In this document: positions 1 through 8,461 of the stretch, in pieces
Position numbering within the stretch: position 1 is the first letter of the stretch
Layout: every line of letters starts with the position of its first letter
From: Methanocrinis alkalitolerans
Lineage (GTDB): Archaea > Halobacteriota > Methanosarcinia > Methanotrichales > Methanotrichaceae
Reading direction: 5' to 3'
DNA length: 64,000 nt
NCBI RefSeq assembly: GCF_029167205.1
Contig: NZ_JARFPL010000013.1
Location: 5,093 to 69,092 of the forward strand
Notes under the pieces: generated by a model
The model's input: the letters and a program-made list of their open reading frames with translations, nothing else
Databases searched by the model: none
Told to the model about the DNA's origin: nothing
Translations under genes and position numbers: made by a program

Positions 1-1
1 G

Positions 2-772
2 TTCAACTACGAGAAGATAGCAGAACTTGCCAGAGACGACGGCGGAGATATAAGGGACGGGACGCTGGTGATCTGCTACGCCAGCAAGGCCGGGGAGATG
101 GAGGAGAACCTCGCCCCCTTCGAGAAGATCGACATCCTCGGCCTCGACCTCTACAATGCCGAGACCCTGGAGGAAGAGATGGCGGTCCTCGGGAAGGCTC
201 TGGACCGGGAGGCTGAGGCGCAGATGTATAACACCTGGGTCGGCGAGAAGAAGGAAGCTGTAGCAGAGGCTGTAACGGGCCTCTCCAGGCCGAAGGTATA
301 CGTCGAGGGCGGGTCCGCCTCTGACCTGGGGGCTCTATGGACATACGGCCCGGGATCTTCCGTCGACGACATGATATCTCTAGCCGGTGGCGAGAACGTC
401 ATCGACGCTGACGAGCAAAACCCCAAGGTCGAATGGGAGACGGTCTTAGCCTCGATGCCGGAGGTGATGATCAAGGTGCCGGCGGCTATAAACAGTCTCG
501 GCTGGTCTGAGACCGCCGAGATGGAGGCTTTCGTCCGGGAGATGGAGAGCCGTCCGGGCGCATCTTCCATCCCCGCCGTGGAGGATGAGAGGGCCCACGT
601 CATCTTCAGGGACATAACCCTCGGGACCGGCTCCGTCGTCGGCCTCACATACTGGGCCAAGATGATCCATCCAGAGGCGGACCTCGATCCCGTGGGGGTC
701 TACCGGGAGTATCTGGCCATGAGGGGGCTATCCTATCCGGAGGACGCCTTCTTCGTCCTCCCGGGAATCTAG
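2..772 (+). CDS. ABC transporter substrate-binding protein (iron-siderophore/cobalamin type), 5' partial
   Basis: The open frame runs from base 2, so the N-terminus and signal peptide lie outside the window; 256 residues remain. The C-terminal half has the usual layout of FecB/BtuF-type class III binding proteins: a segment on a long helix (around LGKALDREAEAQ), then a second lobe with GGENVIDADEQNPKVEWETVLASMPEVMIKV, the conserved ending of these proteins that places the ligand-binding loop. It ends with HPEADLDPVGVYREYL, the family C-terminal helix. The permease and ATPase genes follow on the same strand at 1207 and 2292, so it should deliver Fe3+-chelate or a corrinoid to them. The exact ligand cannot be told from sequence. 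A decayed second binding protein lies just downstream. Confidence 0.85.
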   Translation, partial: FNYEKIAELARDDGGDIRDGTLVICYASKAGEMEENLAPFEKIDILGLDLYNAETLEEEMAVLGKALDREAEAQMYNTWVGEKKEAVAEAVTGLSRPKVYVEGGSASDLGALWTYGPGSSVDDMISLAGGENVIDADEQNPKVEWETVLASMPEVMIKVPAAINSLGWSETAEMEAFVREMESRPGASSIPAVEDERAHVIFRDITLGTGSVVGLTYWAKMIHPEADLDPVGVYREYLAMRGLSYPEDAFFVLPGI

Positions 773-854
773 ATAGTCCTCACCATAAGCCTCGTTTGAA
801 CCTCGACAAAAATGTCCTGTTTCAGGTCTATAGGCCTGAAGCTCAGCACATTTA

Positions 855-1178
855 TAATGATATGCGGCGCCGGAGGAAAGAACTTCGGCGGCTATGATGA
901 GGACCGCGTCTCTTTGATGGCTGCCCTGAGGGACGAGATCGCTTTTCGCCCCGGATGGTACGCCATCGGTGCGGCAAAAGACGATCGGATCTCGCGCCCT
1001 CTCCAACGGCATACTCGGCGGGGTCCAGCACTTCATAGCGGTGGTATACCTCTTGAAGCTCTTCCATCCCGACCTCTTCGCCTATCTGGACCCCGTATCC
1101 CTCCATCGAGAGCGCCTCAACAGGTTCCAGGAGGTGGACCTCCAGGGAGTATACATATATCCGGAGATCCCCGTGTGA
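855..1178 (+). pseudogene. Frameshifted C-terminal remnant of a second ABC substrate-binding protein
   Basis: Two reading frames join into one recognisable C-terminal piece. Frame 2 gives GGYDEDRVSLMAALRDEIAF and RPGWYAIGAAKDDRI (to about 985), the part of FecB/BtuF-like proteins that precedes the last beta strands. Frame 3, from about 984 to the stop at 1178, gives LGGVQHFIAVVYLLKLFHPD, LFAYLDPVSLHRERLNRFQE and a final VYIYPEI, a classic methanogen binding-protein ending. The shift lies near 984-990. There is no N-terminal lobe and no signal peptide. It sits between the intact binding protein and the permease gene, so it is probably the leftover of a tandem duplication. Confidence 0.65.
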
Positions 1179-1206
1179 TCAATCAGACTTAAATCGGTTA
1201 TAGTTT

Positions 1207-2298
1207 ATGAGCAAAGCTGATAAGATGTCAAAGGAAGGCCCAGTAGAGAATTCGGAGCTGAAGGTGGAGTACAGCCAGTTCGTCGGCAGGAAGGTCCTCT
1301 TCATCCTCCTATCTATGGCGGGGATCGTGGTCCTGGCGGGGGTCGCTGCCACCTTGGGCTCCGCCAGCATAACTCCGACGGAGGTCTATACAGCGATCCT
1401 GGCCCGGTTCTTTCCCGGAACTTTCGAGACTACGAACTTCATCGACACCATCGTCTGGCAGCTGCGGCTCCATCGGGTCTTGATGGCGATCTTCGCCGGG
1501 ATGGGGCTCGCCGTCGCCGGGGCCGCTATGCAGGGGATATTGAAGAACCCCCTCGCGAGCCCCTTCACCCTGGGGATCGCCTCCGCCGCCAGCTTTGGGG
1601 CGTCCCTCGCCATCATCATGGGGGCGGGGTTTGTAGCAGGCCAGTGGCTGATCGTAGGAAACGCCTTCATATTCACGATGCTGGCATCCATCACCGTCTA
1701 CGGTCTCGCCAGGTACAAGGGGATCACCCCGGAGACGATGATCCTCGCCGGGATAGCCATAATGTACCTCTTCAGTGCCATGACCTCCTTTCTCCAGTAC
1801 GTCGGCAAGTCCGAGCAGGTCCACGAGGTCGTATTCTGGATGATGGGTAGCCTCGGCAGATCATCCTGGGACAAGGTGGGGATCATAGCTCTTGTGACCG
1901 TCGTCTGCACCCTTCTTTTGATGTACTACTCCTGGGACATCAACGCCCTGGGGGCCGGAGACGAGACGGCGAAGAGCCTCGGCGTCAACGTTGAGTTCGT
2001 GAGGGTCTTCTGCATGATGTTGGCTTCCCTCATCACCGCCAGCGTCATATGCTTCACCGGGACGATTGGGTTCATCGGACTCGTCGCTCCCCACATCACC
2101 AGGATGGTGGTGGGAGGAGACCATCGTTTCCTCCTCCCCGCCTCAGGGCTCGTCGGAGCCCTCATACTCCTGGCCGCAGACACCGTCGCCAGGACGATAT
2201 TCGCTCCCGTCATCCTGCCGGTGGGGATCATGACGGCGTTCCTGGGAGTTCCGTTCTTCATCTACCTGTTCCTGAGAAGGAGGAAGGACTATTGGTAA
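1207..2298 (+). CDS. FecCD-family ABC transporter permease (iron-siderophore/cobalamin)
   Basis: A 363-residue integral membrane protein with about ten hydrophobic segments, the normal length for the BtuC/FecCD/FhuB permease family. Recognisable family signatures are LRLHRVLMAIFAGMGLAVAG and AAMQGILKNPLASPFTLGI near residues 92-125, the GxxxPEtmiLAGIA stretch in the middle, and FTGTIGFIGLVAPHITRMVV near residue 280, which contacts the ATPase. It would form the homodimeric channel of the importer. The ATPase gene overlaps its last codons (TTG at 2292, stop at 2296-2298), so the two are translationally coupled. Start ATG at 1207 is not preceded by a strong SD; an ATG 18 bases further in is an alternative. 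Confidence 0.93.
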   Translation: MSKADKMSKEGPVENSELKVEYSQFVGRKVLFILLSMAGIVVLAGVAATLGSASITPTEVYTAILARFFPGTFETTNFIDTIVWQLRLHRVLMAIFAGMGLAVAGAAMQGILKNPLASPFTLGIASAASFGASLAIIMGAGFVAGQWLIVGNAFIFTMLASITVYGLARYKGITPETMILAGIAIMYLFSAMTSFLQYVGKSEQVHEVVFWMMGSLGRSSWDKVGIIALVTVVCTLLLMYYSWDINALGAGDETAKSLGVNVEFVRVFCMMLASLITASVICFTGTIGFIGLVAPHITRMVVGGDHRFLLPASGLVGALILLAADTVARTIFAPVILPVGIMTAFLGVPFFIYLFLRRRKDYW

Positions 2299-3077
2299 AG
2301 ATAACTATCAAGGATCTAAGCTTCAGCTACGGCAGCCGCAAGATCCTCGACGACCTGAACGTCGTCGTCGGAGATTCGGAGGTCTTGAGTCTTGTCGGAC
2401 CCAACGGCTCCGGGAAGACGACTCTCATCAAATGCATCGACCGGATCCTCAAGCCCAAGGGGACGATCCTCCTGGACGGCGGAAAGGACCTCCAGTCCCT
2501 CAGCCGCCAGGAGGTGGCCAGGTACATCGGGTACGTCCCCCAGTCGACGACCAGCGCCCTCACCACCACCGTCTTCGACACCATCCTCATGGGGAGGAGG
2601 CCCCATATGGGATGGAGGGTGACCGATGAGGACATCGATCGGGTAGTCGAGATGATGAAGCTCCTCCACGTCGAGGAGTTCGCCCTAAAGGACTTCTCTG
2701 AGCTTTCGGGAGGGCAGAAGCAGAGGGTCCTCATCGCTAGAGCGTTATGCCAGGAGCCGGAGGTCCTCCTCCTGGACGAGCCCACATCGAACCTGGACGT
2801 GAAGCACCAGCTCGAAGCTCTCGACACCGTGAGGGCGATCGTCAAGAAGACCGACATCTCCGCGGTGATGGCGATCCACGACCTGAACCTCGCCGCCCGG
2901 TACTCCGACACCCTGGTGATGCTGAAGGAAGGGAAGGTCCACGCCATCGGAGATCCCCTCTCCCTCCTGACGAAGGAGAATATCAGGTCGATATTCGGGG
3001 TCGAGGCTGCGGTGATGAGGGACCTCGACCGGCCTTACGTCGTGCCGCTGCGATCGTTGAGCGGCGAAGCTCTGTAA
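2292..3077 (+). CDS. ABC transporter ATP-binding protein (FecE/BtuD-like)
   Basis: A 261-residue ATPase. It has Walker A GPNGSGKTT, Q-loop YVPQS, signature LSGGQKQRVLIARAL, Walker B VLLLDEPTSNLD and a switch histidine in AIHDLNLA. These are all intact, so it should power the importer encoded by the preceding permease. The frame stays open further upstream inside the permease gene, but homology begins at VKITIKDLSFSYG, and a TTG at 2292 overlaps the permease stop, which fits a coupled start. Domain order and length match FecE/BtuD. No further transport gene follows; a hairpin-capable sequence lies just after the stop. Confidence 0.93.
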   Translation: MVKITIKDLSFSYGSRKILDDLNVVVGDSEVLSLVGPNGSGKTTLIKCIDRILKPKGTILLDGGKDLQSLSRQEVARYIGYVPQSTTSALTTTVFDTILMGRRPHMGWRVTDEDIDRVVEMMKLLHVEEFALKDFSELSGGQKQRVLIARALCQEPEVLLLDEPTSNLDVKHQLEALDTVRAIVKKTDISAVMAIHDLNLAARYSDTLVMLKEGKVHAIGDPLSLLTKENIRSIFGVEAAVMRDLDRPYVVPLRSLSGEAL

Positions 3078-3090
3078 ATTTTGATGTCGG

Positions 3091-3146
3091 GCAGAAGAAA
3101 AGGGATGCCGGATCTCAAGGGGATCGGTCTTGCACCCCTTTTCTGC
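3091..3146. terminator. Hairpin-capable sequence after the ABC transporter genes
   Basis: GCAGAAGAAAAGGG at 3091-3104 can pair with CCCCTTTTCTGC at 3135-3146, with one bulged base. A shorter competing pair (GCCGGA near 3107 with TCCGGC near 3147) overlaps it. It lies 14 bases after the ATPase stop. It could be a terminator or mRNA 3'-end structure; no clear T-run follows, so the call is weak. Confidence 0.3.
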
Positions 3147-3255
3147 TCCGGCACCCTCTGGTTCAGGAAGGCTTGTTGTCGTCTTTGCCGCCCTTTGGCG
3201 GCGGGCGCGGGTTCTCCAGCGGGTCACGAAACGGGTTTTCACGCACGCCAACCAG

Positions 3256-3272
3256 ACTAAATCCTATTTAGT
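3256..3272. promoter_or_regulatory. Palindrome overlapping a TATA-like box
   Basis: ACTAAAT-CCT-ATTTAGT is a perfect 7-base inverted repeat with a 3-base spacer. It runs into an AT-rich TATA-like sequence (ATTTAGTAATAAAC). It lies about 165 bases before the small gene at 3435 and after the transporter. A related string, CAGACTTAAATCGG, occurs before the permease at 1188-1201. The rest of 3078-3434 shows no gene I can support. Confidence 0.35.
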
Positions 3273-3434
3273 AATAAACTTTTTGCTTAGAATGCTACAA
3301 AATCCGGCCCACCGGGAGTATTTCGATCATGCCGGAAGTCCCGGAGGATCCCTCCGGCGCAAGCGGCTTTTCGGATGAGAGTATGGATAGGTAGTTATCG
3401 CAGGAGCCGCCTTTTGCTAAAGGAGGCTGATCGT

Positions 3435-3830
3435 GTGAAGGCGATGGGAGGAAGAAGGGTAGACTTTTCGATGTGGCTCTTTGAGCAGCGAAAGAGGGAC
3501 GACCGGGTGGGAAGGGCGGGGTCCGAGGCTTACCAGCGATACCAGACGGGGCGGTGGCCCGCCGCCGGCACCCTCCAGGATCGCCTCGACGAGATGAGGA
3601 AGGGCGGGGTGAGGGGCGCCCCCCTGAAGGGGCTGGACGAGGCATGGTGGGAGTACATCGACGTCGTGACGAAGGACGTCGCGGAGCATCACATCCTCCG
3701 GGAGGTGGGGGCGGTGGCGCAGAGGGCTCTATCGACAGCAGAACATATCGAGGAGGGCGACAGGTATGCCATCGATGGCGCTAACGTCGAGCGGCTGAAG
3801 AGGCTATTGGCGAAGCTGAAGGAGATATGA
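3435..3830 (+). CDS. Hypothetical protein
   Basis: The predicted protein has 131 residues and I recognise no family. I chose the GTG at 3435 because AGGAGG (3421-3426) sits 8 bases before it; the frame stays open upstream to an ATG at 3375 without a better site. The protein is soluble, rich in Arg and Lys, with FSMWLFEQRKRDDRVGRAG, a WWEYIDVVTKDVAEHHIL segment and a helical C-terminus (GANVERLKRLLAKLKEI). No cysteines, no membrane segment. Codon use matches the neighbouring genes, which supports it being real. It stands alone between the transporter and the rhodanese gene, with its own likely promoter region upstream. Confidence 0.6.
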   Translation: MKAMGGRRVDFSMWLFEQRKRDDRVGRAGSEAYQRYQTGRWPAAGTLQDRLDEMRKGGVRGAPLKGLDEAWWEYIDVVTKDVAEHHILREVGAVAQRALSTAEHIEEGDRYAIDGANVERLKRLLAKLKEI

Positions 3831-4063
3831 GATCTCTATATTTCTCTCCATATTATTTAATTCTACACATTCAATTCTCCTGCGGCTCACCTCCCGGGAC
3901 CCGCCCCCTCAATAATAAGTTTCATATAACCTCCCATCTTAAAAATAGAGAGGATTTCCGATGGAGAGGACCGTACAGATGGCCATCCACCATCCTGGAT
4001 ATCCTGCGGCGGATACCTTAAAATGCTCGAATTCGGCCAACCTTTAGGTCGGAGGTGAATTTT

Positions 4064-5431
4064 ATGCTATTTGAGAGAGTCGAATCTGAGGGGCTCGCCC
4101 ACTACTCCTACATCGTGGGCGACGGAAACGAGGCTCTTGTGATCGATCCCCGGCGGGACTGCGATCTCTACCAGAAGATGGCGACGTCCGCGGGGATGAG
4201 GATCACCACGGTCCTTGAGACCCATCGAAACGAGGACTATGTCGTCGGATCGGTGGAGCTCTCAGCCAGGAGTGGGGCCGATATATTCCACGCCGACGGC
4301 CACCTAGACTATCGGTACGGCGAGGCGGTGGATGACGGCATGAGATGGAAGGTAGGAAGGTTCGAGGTCGAGGCGATCTCCACCCCCGGCCACACCCTCG
4401 GTTCCATGAGCTACCTCCTCCGGGACTCTGGAGGCGAGCCCTGGATCGTCTTCACCGGAGACGACCTCTTCGCCGGTGACCTGGGGAGGGTAGACCTCAT
4501 GGGGATGGAACGGGCCGGGGAGATGGCAGGCCTCCTCTACGACTCCATCTTCGATCGGCTCCTCCCCCTGGGGGACGGGGTGATAGCATGTCCCGCCCAC
4601 GGTGCGGGGTCGGTCTGTGCCGCCTCCATAGCCGATAGGAAGTGGACGACCCTAGGGATCGAGCGGAAGAGAAATCCCAAGCTCCAGGTGGAAGGAAAGG
4701 ACGAGTTCGTCGAGAAGATGGCGGTGGAGCTGGAGATGCCCCCCTACTTCAAGGAGATGGAGAGGCTGAACATGGTGGGTGCGCCCCTCCTTTGCACCGT
4801 CGCCGACCCCCTCCCCCTCTCGGCTCAGGAGTTCGCCGAGGCGGCTGGAGATGAGTTCGTCCTCGACAACCGGACGGAGCTCGCCTTCGGGGCTGCCCAT
4901 CTTTCCGGTTCCCTCAGCATCTGGCTTGCCGGCATCCCCAGTTTCGCCGGCTGGTTTTTGCCCTACGACAGGAAGATCTTCATGGTCGACGAGACCGGAG
5001 ATCTCGATAAGGCGGTCCGGCTCCTCCGGCGGCTCGGGTTCGACCGGATCGGAGGTCATCTCTCAGGGGGGATGATCGCCTGGCACACCGCCGGGATGGA
5101 GAGCGGCACCATCAACACCGCCAACGTCCACGACCTCTGCCGCCGCCTCGACCGCCAGGAGAAGGAGAGGGCATGGATCCTCGATGTCAGGGGCGACGAC
5201 GAGCTGGAGAGGTCCGGGAGGATCACCGGCGCCCACCAGATCCACGTCACAAAGCTGCCCGAACGGATCGGCGAGGTGCCGAGGGACCGGCCGATCTACA
5301 TCTTCTGCGGGTCCGGCCTGCGCTCCATGATGGCGGCCTCGATCCTCCGGCGGGAGGGGCTGGAGGATCTGACCGTCATCCTCGGGGGGCTTGCCGGCTG
5401 GTCATCGGCCCGGTGTCCCGTGGTGAGATGA
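4064..5431 (+). CDS. Metallo-beta-lactamase-fold/rhodanese fusion (persulfide dioxygenase-like)
   Basis: A 455-residue three-domain protein: an MBL-fold domain (about 1-210) followed by two rhodanese domains (about 255-345 and 360-455). The usual metal motif HxHxDH is reduced to THRNEDY, but the metal ligands H (of THRN), H in STPGHTLGS and D in FTGDDLFAGDLGR are present, plus PAHGAGS. ETHE1-type persulfide dioxygenases bind one iron through two His and one Asp, so a single-iron enzyme remains possible. The first rhodanese domain has no catalytic Cys; the second keeps YIFCGSGLRSM. Start ATG 4064 has GGAGG 8 bases before. Its stop overlaps the start of the next, secreted protein. Likely role: persulfide or sulfane-sulfur handling; substrate not shown. 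Confidence 0.85.
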   Translation: MLFERVESEGLAHYSYIVGDGNEALVIDPRRDCDLYQKMATSAGMRITTVLETHRNEDYVVGSVELSARSGADIFHADGHLDYRYGEAVDDGMRWKVGRFEVEAISTPGHTLGSMSYLLRDSGGEPWIVFTGDDLFAGDLGRVDLMGMERAGEMAGLLYDSIFDRLLPLGDGVIACPAHGAGSVCAASIADRKWTTLGIERKRNPKLQVEGKDEFVEKMAVELEMPPYFKEMERLNMVGAPLLCTVADPLPLSAQEFAEAAGDEFVLDNRTELAFGAAHLSGSLSIWLAGIPSFAGWFLPYDRKIFMVDETGDLDKAVRLLRRLGFDRIGGHLSGGMIAWHTAGMESGTINTANVHDLCRRLDRQEKERAWILDVRGDDELERSGRITGAHQIHVTKLPERIGEVPRDRPIYIFCGSGLRSMMAASILRREGLEDLTVILGGLAGWSSARCPVVR

Positions 5432-6564
5432 TGAAGAAGATCGGGATCCTATCAGCCCTCAGCCTATTGATATGCCTAATTCTTGCGGCGGCTCCATCGG
5501 CCTTGGGGCTCCCGACCCTTCCCAGCGGGAAGGAGAACCCGCTGCCCATCCTCTTCCCGGAGCTGAATACAAAGCCCGCGCCCTCCTGGGTCGTCGAGGG
5601 GCTGAGGGCGACCTACTACGCCACCGTCGACCAGGGGGCGAGGGATGGGAAACCCCAGGTCGGCGACGCCCTCATCCAGACCGACGTCGTCGCCCTGGAG
5701 GGATCTTTCGCCGCCACCTCCACCGTCAGCTACGTCCGCTCCCCCCTGGGGCTCTTCCGCCCACTCCCCGGAGGGGGTTTCGGGTCGGTGGTGCCGGCAG
5801 GCTGCGGCGACTTCTGGTGCAGTCCCGAGGTCCTGGCAAAGGTGCCGGAGGGAGACGGCGGCGATCTGTCGGTGATCCGGGGCCCTGTGGAGGTGGCGGG
5901 CTCGACCTTTCAGGCGGTGAGGCTGGAGGTGAAGCGGACCGGGATCAGGTATGCCATGACCTATGACGCAGAGACGGGCCTCCTCCTCCTCCACCGCTAC
6001 GACATCCTCTCCTCTGACGGGGCCACCACCGAGACCGGCATAATATCCTTGCGAAACCTCCGGGAGGTGGATATCCCCTGGACCGGCGGCACTTCCCCTA
6101 ACTGGCTCCGGGCCGGCCAGACGACGTCGTACCTGGGCGAGACCGTCTTCGAGATACCCGGGACGGTCCCGAACCCCTTCCCCGTCAACCTCCGGGCTGA
6201 AGTCGTCTCCGTCAGTTCTGAGTCTTCCATCATCAAGTGGACGGCTCCGGGGGAAGGCGGAGGATCGATCCCGTACTATGCGGCCAGCGGCGTCCGCCAG
6301 CTCATGGGATTCTGGCTTCCCGCTACAGCGTTAGCCATAGACGAGGTCGGAGACGTCGACGCCGATCCGGATACGGGGCTGCTGATATCCGTCATCCAGA
6401 ACGATCGGAACGGGATAGTCTTCCGGGAGACCAACGGCCGGGACTATCAGAGGCTCATCACCTACGAGAAAGGGACGGGAAAGCTCCTCGGCAGCTACGA
6501 GGAGAAGCTGACGGAGGCCTTCACCTCCACCGTCCAGAAGACGGTGGTGGAGCTTACTGCTTAG
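5428..6564 (+). CDS. Secreted hypothetical protein coupled to the MBL-rhodanese gene
   Basis: A 378-residue protein starting with MKK and a long hydrophobic stretch ending ALGLPTLP, a typical export signal. The rest is soluble, with beta-rich spacing and no further membrane segment. A pair of cysteines lies in AGCGDFWCSPEV around residue 130. I do not recognise the family. The ATG at 5428 (or 5431) overlaps the stop of the MBL-rhodanese gene by 4 bases, so the two are co-translated. That suggests an extracytoplasmic partner for the sulfur-handling enzyme, but nothing in the sequence proves it. Confidence 0.75.
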   Translation: MMKKIGILSALSLLICLILAAAPSALGLPTLPSGKENPLPILFPELNTKPAPSWVVEGLRATYYATVDQGARDGKPQVGDALIQTDVVALEGSFAATSTVSYVRSPLGLFRPLPGGGFGSVVPAGCGDFWCSPEVLAKVPEGDGGDLSVIRGPVEVAGSTFQAVRLEVKRTGIRYAMTYDAETGLLLLHRYDILSSDGATTETGIISLRNLREVDIPWTGGTSPNWLRAGQTTSYLGETVFEIPGTVPNPFPVNLRAEVVSVSSESSIIKWTAPGEGGGSIPYYAASGVRQLMGFWLPATALAIDEVGDVDADPDTGLLISVIQNDRNGIVFRETNGRDYQRLITYEKGTGKLLGSYEEKLTEAFTSTVQKTVVELTA

Positions 6565-6618
6565 TCACTGAGATGATGATTAGGAGATGACCATGAAGAG
6601 AAGGGATGGTGATCTGAG

Positions 6619-7131
6619 TTGAAGGGGATGGAGGTGAGGGATACGATAGAGGCCGGGACGAAGAAGGCGACCTTCGCCGCCGGCTGCTTCTGGGGGGTTG
6701 AAGCGGCCTTCCGGGAGGTGGAGGGGGTCATCTCGACGGCCGCCGGCTATACCGGCGGCGCGACCGAGGACCCCTCTTACGAGGAGGTCTGCACCGGTGA
6801 GACCGGCCACGCCGAGGCGGTGGAGTTGGTTTACGACCCCAATCTCGTAACGTACGATGAGCTCCTCGACCTCTTCTGGTCGATCCACGACCCCACCACC
6901 AGAGACAGGCAGGGGCCGGACGTCGGGAGCCAGTACCGGTCGGCGGTCTTCTTCCACGACCCCAGGCAGGAGGAAGCGGCCCGATCGGCGAAGGAGAGGC
7001 TCCAGAGCTCCGGCCTTTATAGAAGGGAGATAGTGACAGAGATCGTCCCGGCGTCGAAGTTCTACCGGGCAGAGGAGTACCACCAGCGCTACTTCGAGAA
7101 GCACGGACGGAAGGGGTGCAGGGTCTGGTGA
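6619..7131 (+). CDS. msrA: Peptide-methionine (S)-S-oxide reductase MsrA
   Basis: The 170-residue protein is the usual MsrA length. The catalytic motif GCFWGVEAAFREVEGV is near residue 22, followed by AAGYTGGATEDPSYEEVCTG and GHAEAVELVYDP, HDPTTRDRQGPDVGSQYRSA and YHQRYF, all family hallmarks. It reduces methionine-S-sulfoxide in proteins using a thiol donor. The C-terminal Cys in GCRVW may be a resolving cysteine. GGTGAT at 6608-6613 lies 5 bases before TTG 6619, so I use that start; ATG 6628 is the alternative. It follows the secreted protein on the same strand. With the FprA flavoprotein at 15 kb it fits oxidative-stress defence in an anaerobe. Confidence 0.95.
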   Translation: MKGMEVRDTIEAGTKKATFAAGCFWGVEAAFREVEGVISTAAGYTGGATEDPSYEEVCTGETGHAEAVELVYDPNLVTYDELLDLFWSIHDPTTRDRQGPDVGSQYRSAVFFHDPRQEEAARSAKERLQSSGLYRREIVTEIVPASKFYRAEEYHQRYFEKHGRKGCRVW

Positions 7132-7187
7132 GGATGGAGGGGTTAAGAAGATGAAAGGGTCTTGGTCAGGATGAGGGGGCTTAGAGG

Positions 7188-7919
7188 ATGAAGGGGTCTG
7201 GCGAGGGCTTGAAGGATGACGTCGTCGCATCCGTGAAGCGGCAGCTTCTGGAAGAGGCTGACGAGAGGACGAGGGAGAGCGGCCAGCGGTTCTTCAAGGA
7301 AGAGGTGTTGCTTTACGGCGTCAAGGCCTCCGTGGTGAGGCAGATCGCCAAAAAGAGCCTCCGGGAGATGGATGGAAGGGAGAAGGAGGAGATCTTCGCC
7401 CTCTGCGAGGAGCTTCTCAAATCCGACTATGGCGAGGAGGCAGCCATAGCCTTCGAGTGGGCCTACTCCCGGAGGAAAGAATACGAGCCCTCCGACTTCG
7501 CCGTCTTCGAGGGGTGGCTCAGCCGATACGTCAACAGCTGGGCGAAGTGCGACACCCTCTGCAACCACACCCTGGGGACCTTCATCGAGATGTATCCCGG
7601 TTATCTCGATAACCTCAAGGTCTGGACTGGATCGGAGAACAGGTGGCTGCGGAGAGCGGCAGCCGTGACCCTCATACTCCCGGCCCGCAAGGGGCTCTTC
7701 CTGGAGGAGGTCTTCGAGATATCCGACCTCCTCCTCCTGGACGCAGACGACCTCGTCCAGAAGGGGTACGGCTGGATGCTGAAGGAGGCGTCCAAAAGCC
7801 ATCAGCAGGAGGTCTTCGATTACGTCATGAAGAACAAGGTCCGGATGCCCCGGACCGCTCTGCGCTACGCCATCGAGAAGATGCCAGAAGATCTGCGGCG
7901 CAGGGCGATGGCTAGGTGA
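7188..7919 (+). CDS. AlkD-family DNA alkylation repair protein (DNA glycosylase)
   Basis: The 243-residue all-helical HEAT-like-repeat protein matches the AlkD/AlkC fold length. Recognisable elements are YGVKASVVRQIAKK near residue 45, AFEWAYSRRKEYEPSDF, WAKCDTLCNHTLG (the W and D of AlkD active-site region), WLRRAAAVTLILPARKG and YGWMLKEASK. AlkD enzymes excise N3- and N7-alkylpurines without base flipping. The start ATG lies in a run of near-duplicated GATGAARGGGTCT sequences at 7150-7200; GAGGGGG precedes it. No other repair gene is adjacent. Confidence 0.9.
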   Translation: MKGSGEGLKDDVVASVKRQLLEEADERTRESGQRFFKEEVLLYGVKASVVRQIAKKSLREMDGREKEEIFALCEELLKSDYGEEAAIAFEWAYSRRKEYEPSDFAVFEGWLSRYVNSWAKCDTLCNHTLGTFIEMYPGYLDNLKVWTGSENRWLRRAAAVTLILPARKGLFLEEVFEISDLLLLDADDLVQKGYGWMLKEASKSHQQEVFDYVMKNKVRMPRTALRYAIEKMPEDLRRRAMAR

Positions 7920-8057
7920 GAACAATAGCCCATGGGTCCAAATTTCAGAGGGCCGATAGCCTGCATCTCCTCACAGTCCACCACCGTCTCTTTTTTATCG
8001 GCCGCCCTCTCAGCTTTAACTATGAAACCGAGCACCTTTGACTTGACGGAGCGGCGG

Positions 8058-8429
8058 ATGAGGATCACCGCCTTCAGGATTGGCAGGATCTGGGCCTTCA
8101 AGCACTTCTTCGCAGAAAAGGAGACTTTCAAGGAGCTGGCCGACCATTACAGCCGCGATAGGTACCGGTTCGAGTTTCTCACCGAGCACGAGAGGGATGA
8201 GGCCTTCGAGAAGCTGAAGTCCCGGGGCTTCGAGATCCACGTCGTCGAGGATCTGGCAGGCTACGTCGTAAGCCTCGATAAGCGGAGCAAGTACGCTCCG
8301 GTTCTGAAAAACTCCGTCGAATACTTGGAGACGAAGGAGGAGCGGGTATTTTTGATGAAGGACCCGGTCTCGGTGGAGGAGGCCCTGGAGTTCGGGGCCG
8401 AGATCTACGACGGGATCATACCCTTTTGA
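8058..8429 (+). CDS. Hypothetical protein
   Basis: About 123 residues with no family I recognise. The frame is open to 7932, but the first 30 codons read as low-quality sequence and GGAG at 8048-8051 is well spaced for ATG 8058; ATG 8022 is an alternative. The protein is soluble, charged and mixed alpha/beta (KETFKELADHYSRDRYRFEF, VVEDLAGYVVSLDKRSKYAP, VEEALEFGAEIYDGIIPF). It ends just before a convergent minus-strand gene at 8462. Confidence 0.6.
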   Translation: MRITAFRIGRIWAFKHFFAEKETFKELADHYSRDRYRFEFLTEHERDEAFEKLKSRGFEIHVVEDLAGYVVSLDKRSKYAPVLKNSVEYLETKEERVFLMKDPVSVEEALEFGAEIYDGIIPF

Positions 8430-8461
8430 TCTTCGTCTTTTGATCTCGAGTCTTTTAAGGG

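Noticed and set aside
773..854. Cobalamin riboswitch before the transporter permease
   Set aside because: No B12-box-like sequence or long structured leader is visible.
812..1192. A single 126-codon gene
   Set aside because: Only its middle matches binding proteins; the rest is out of frame. It is part of the frameshifted remnant.
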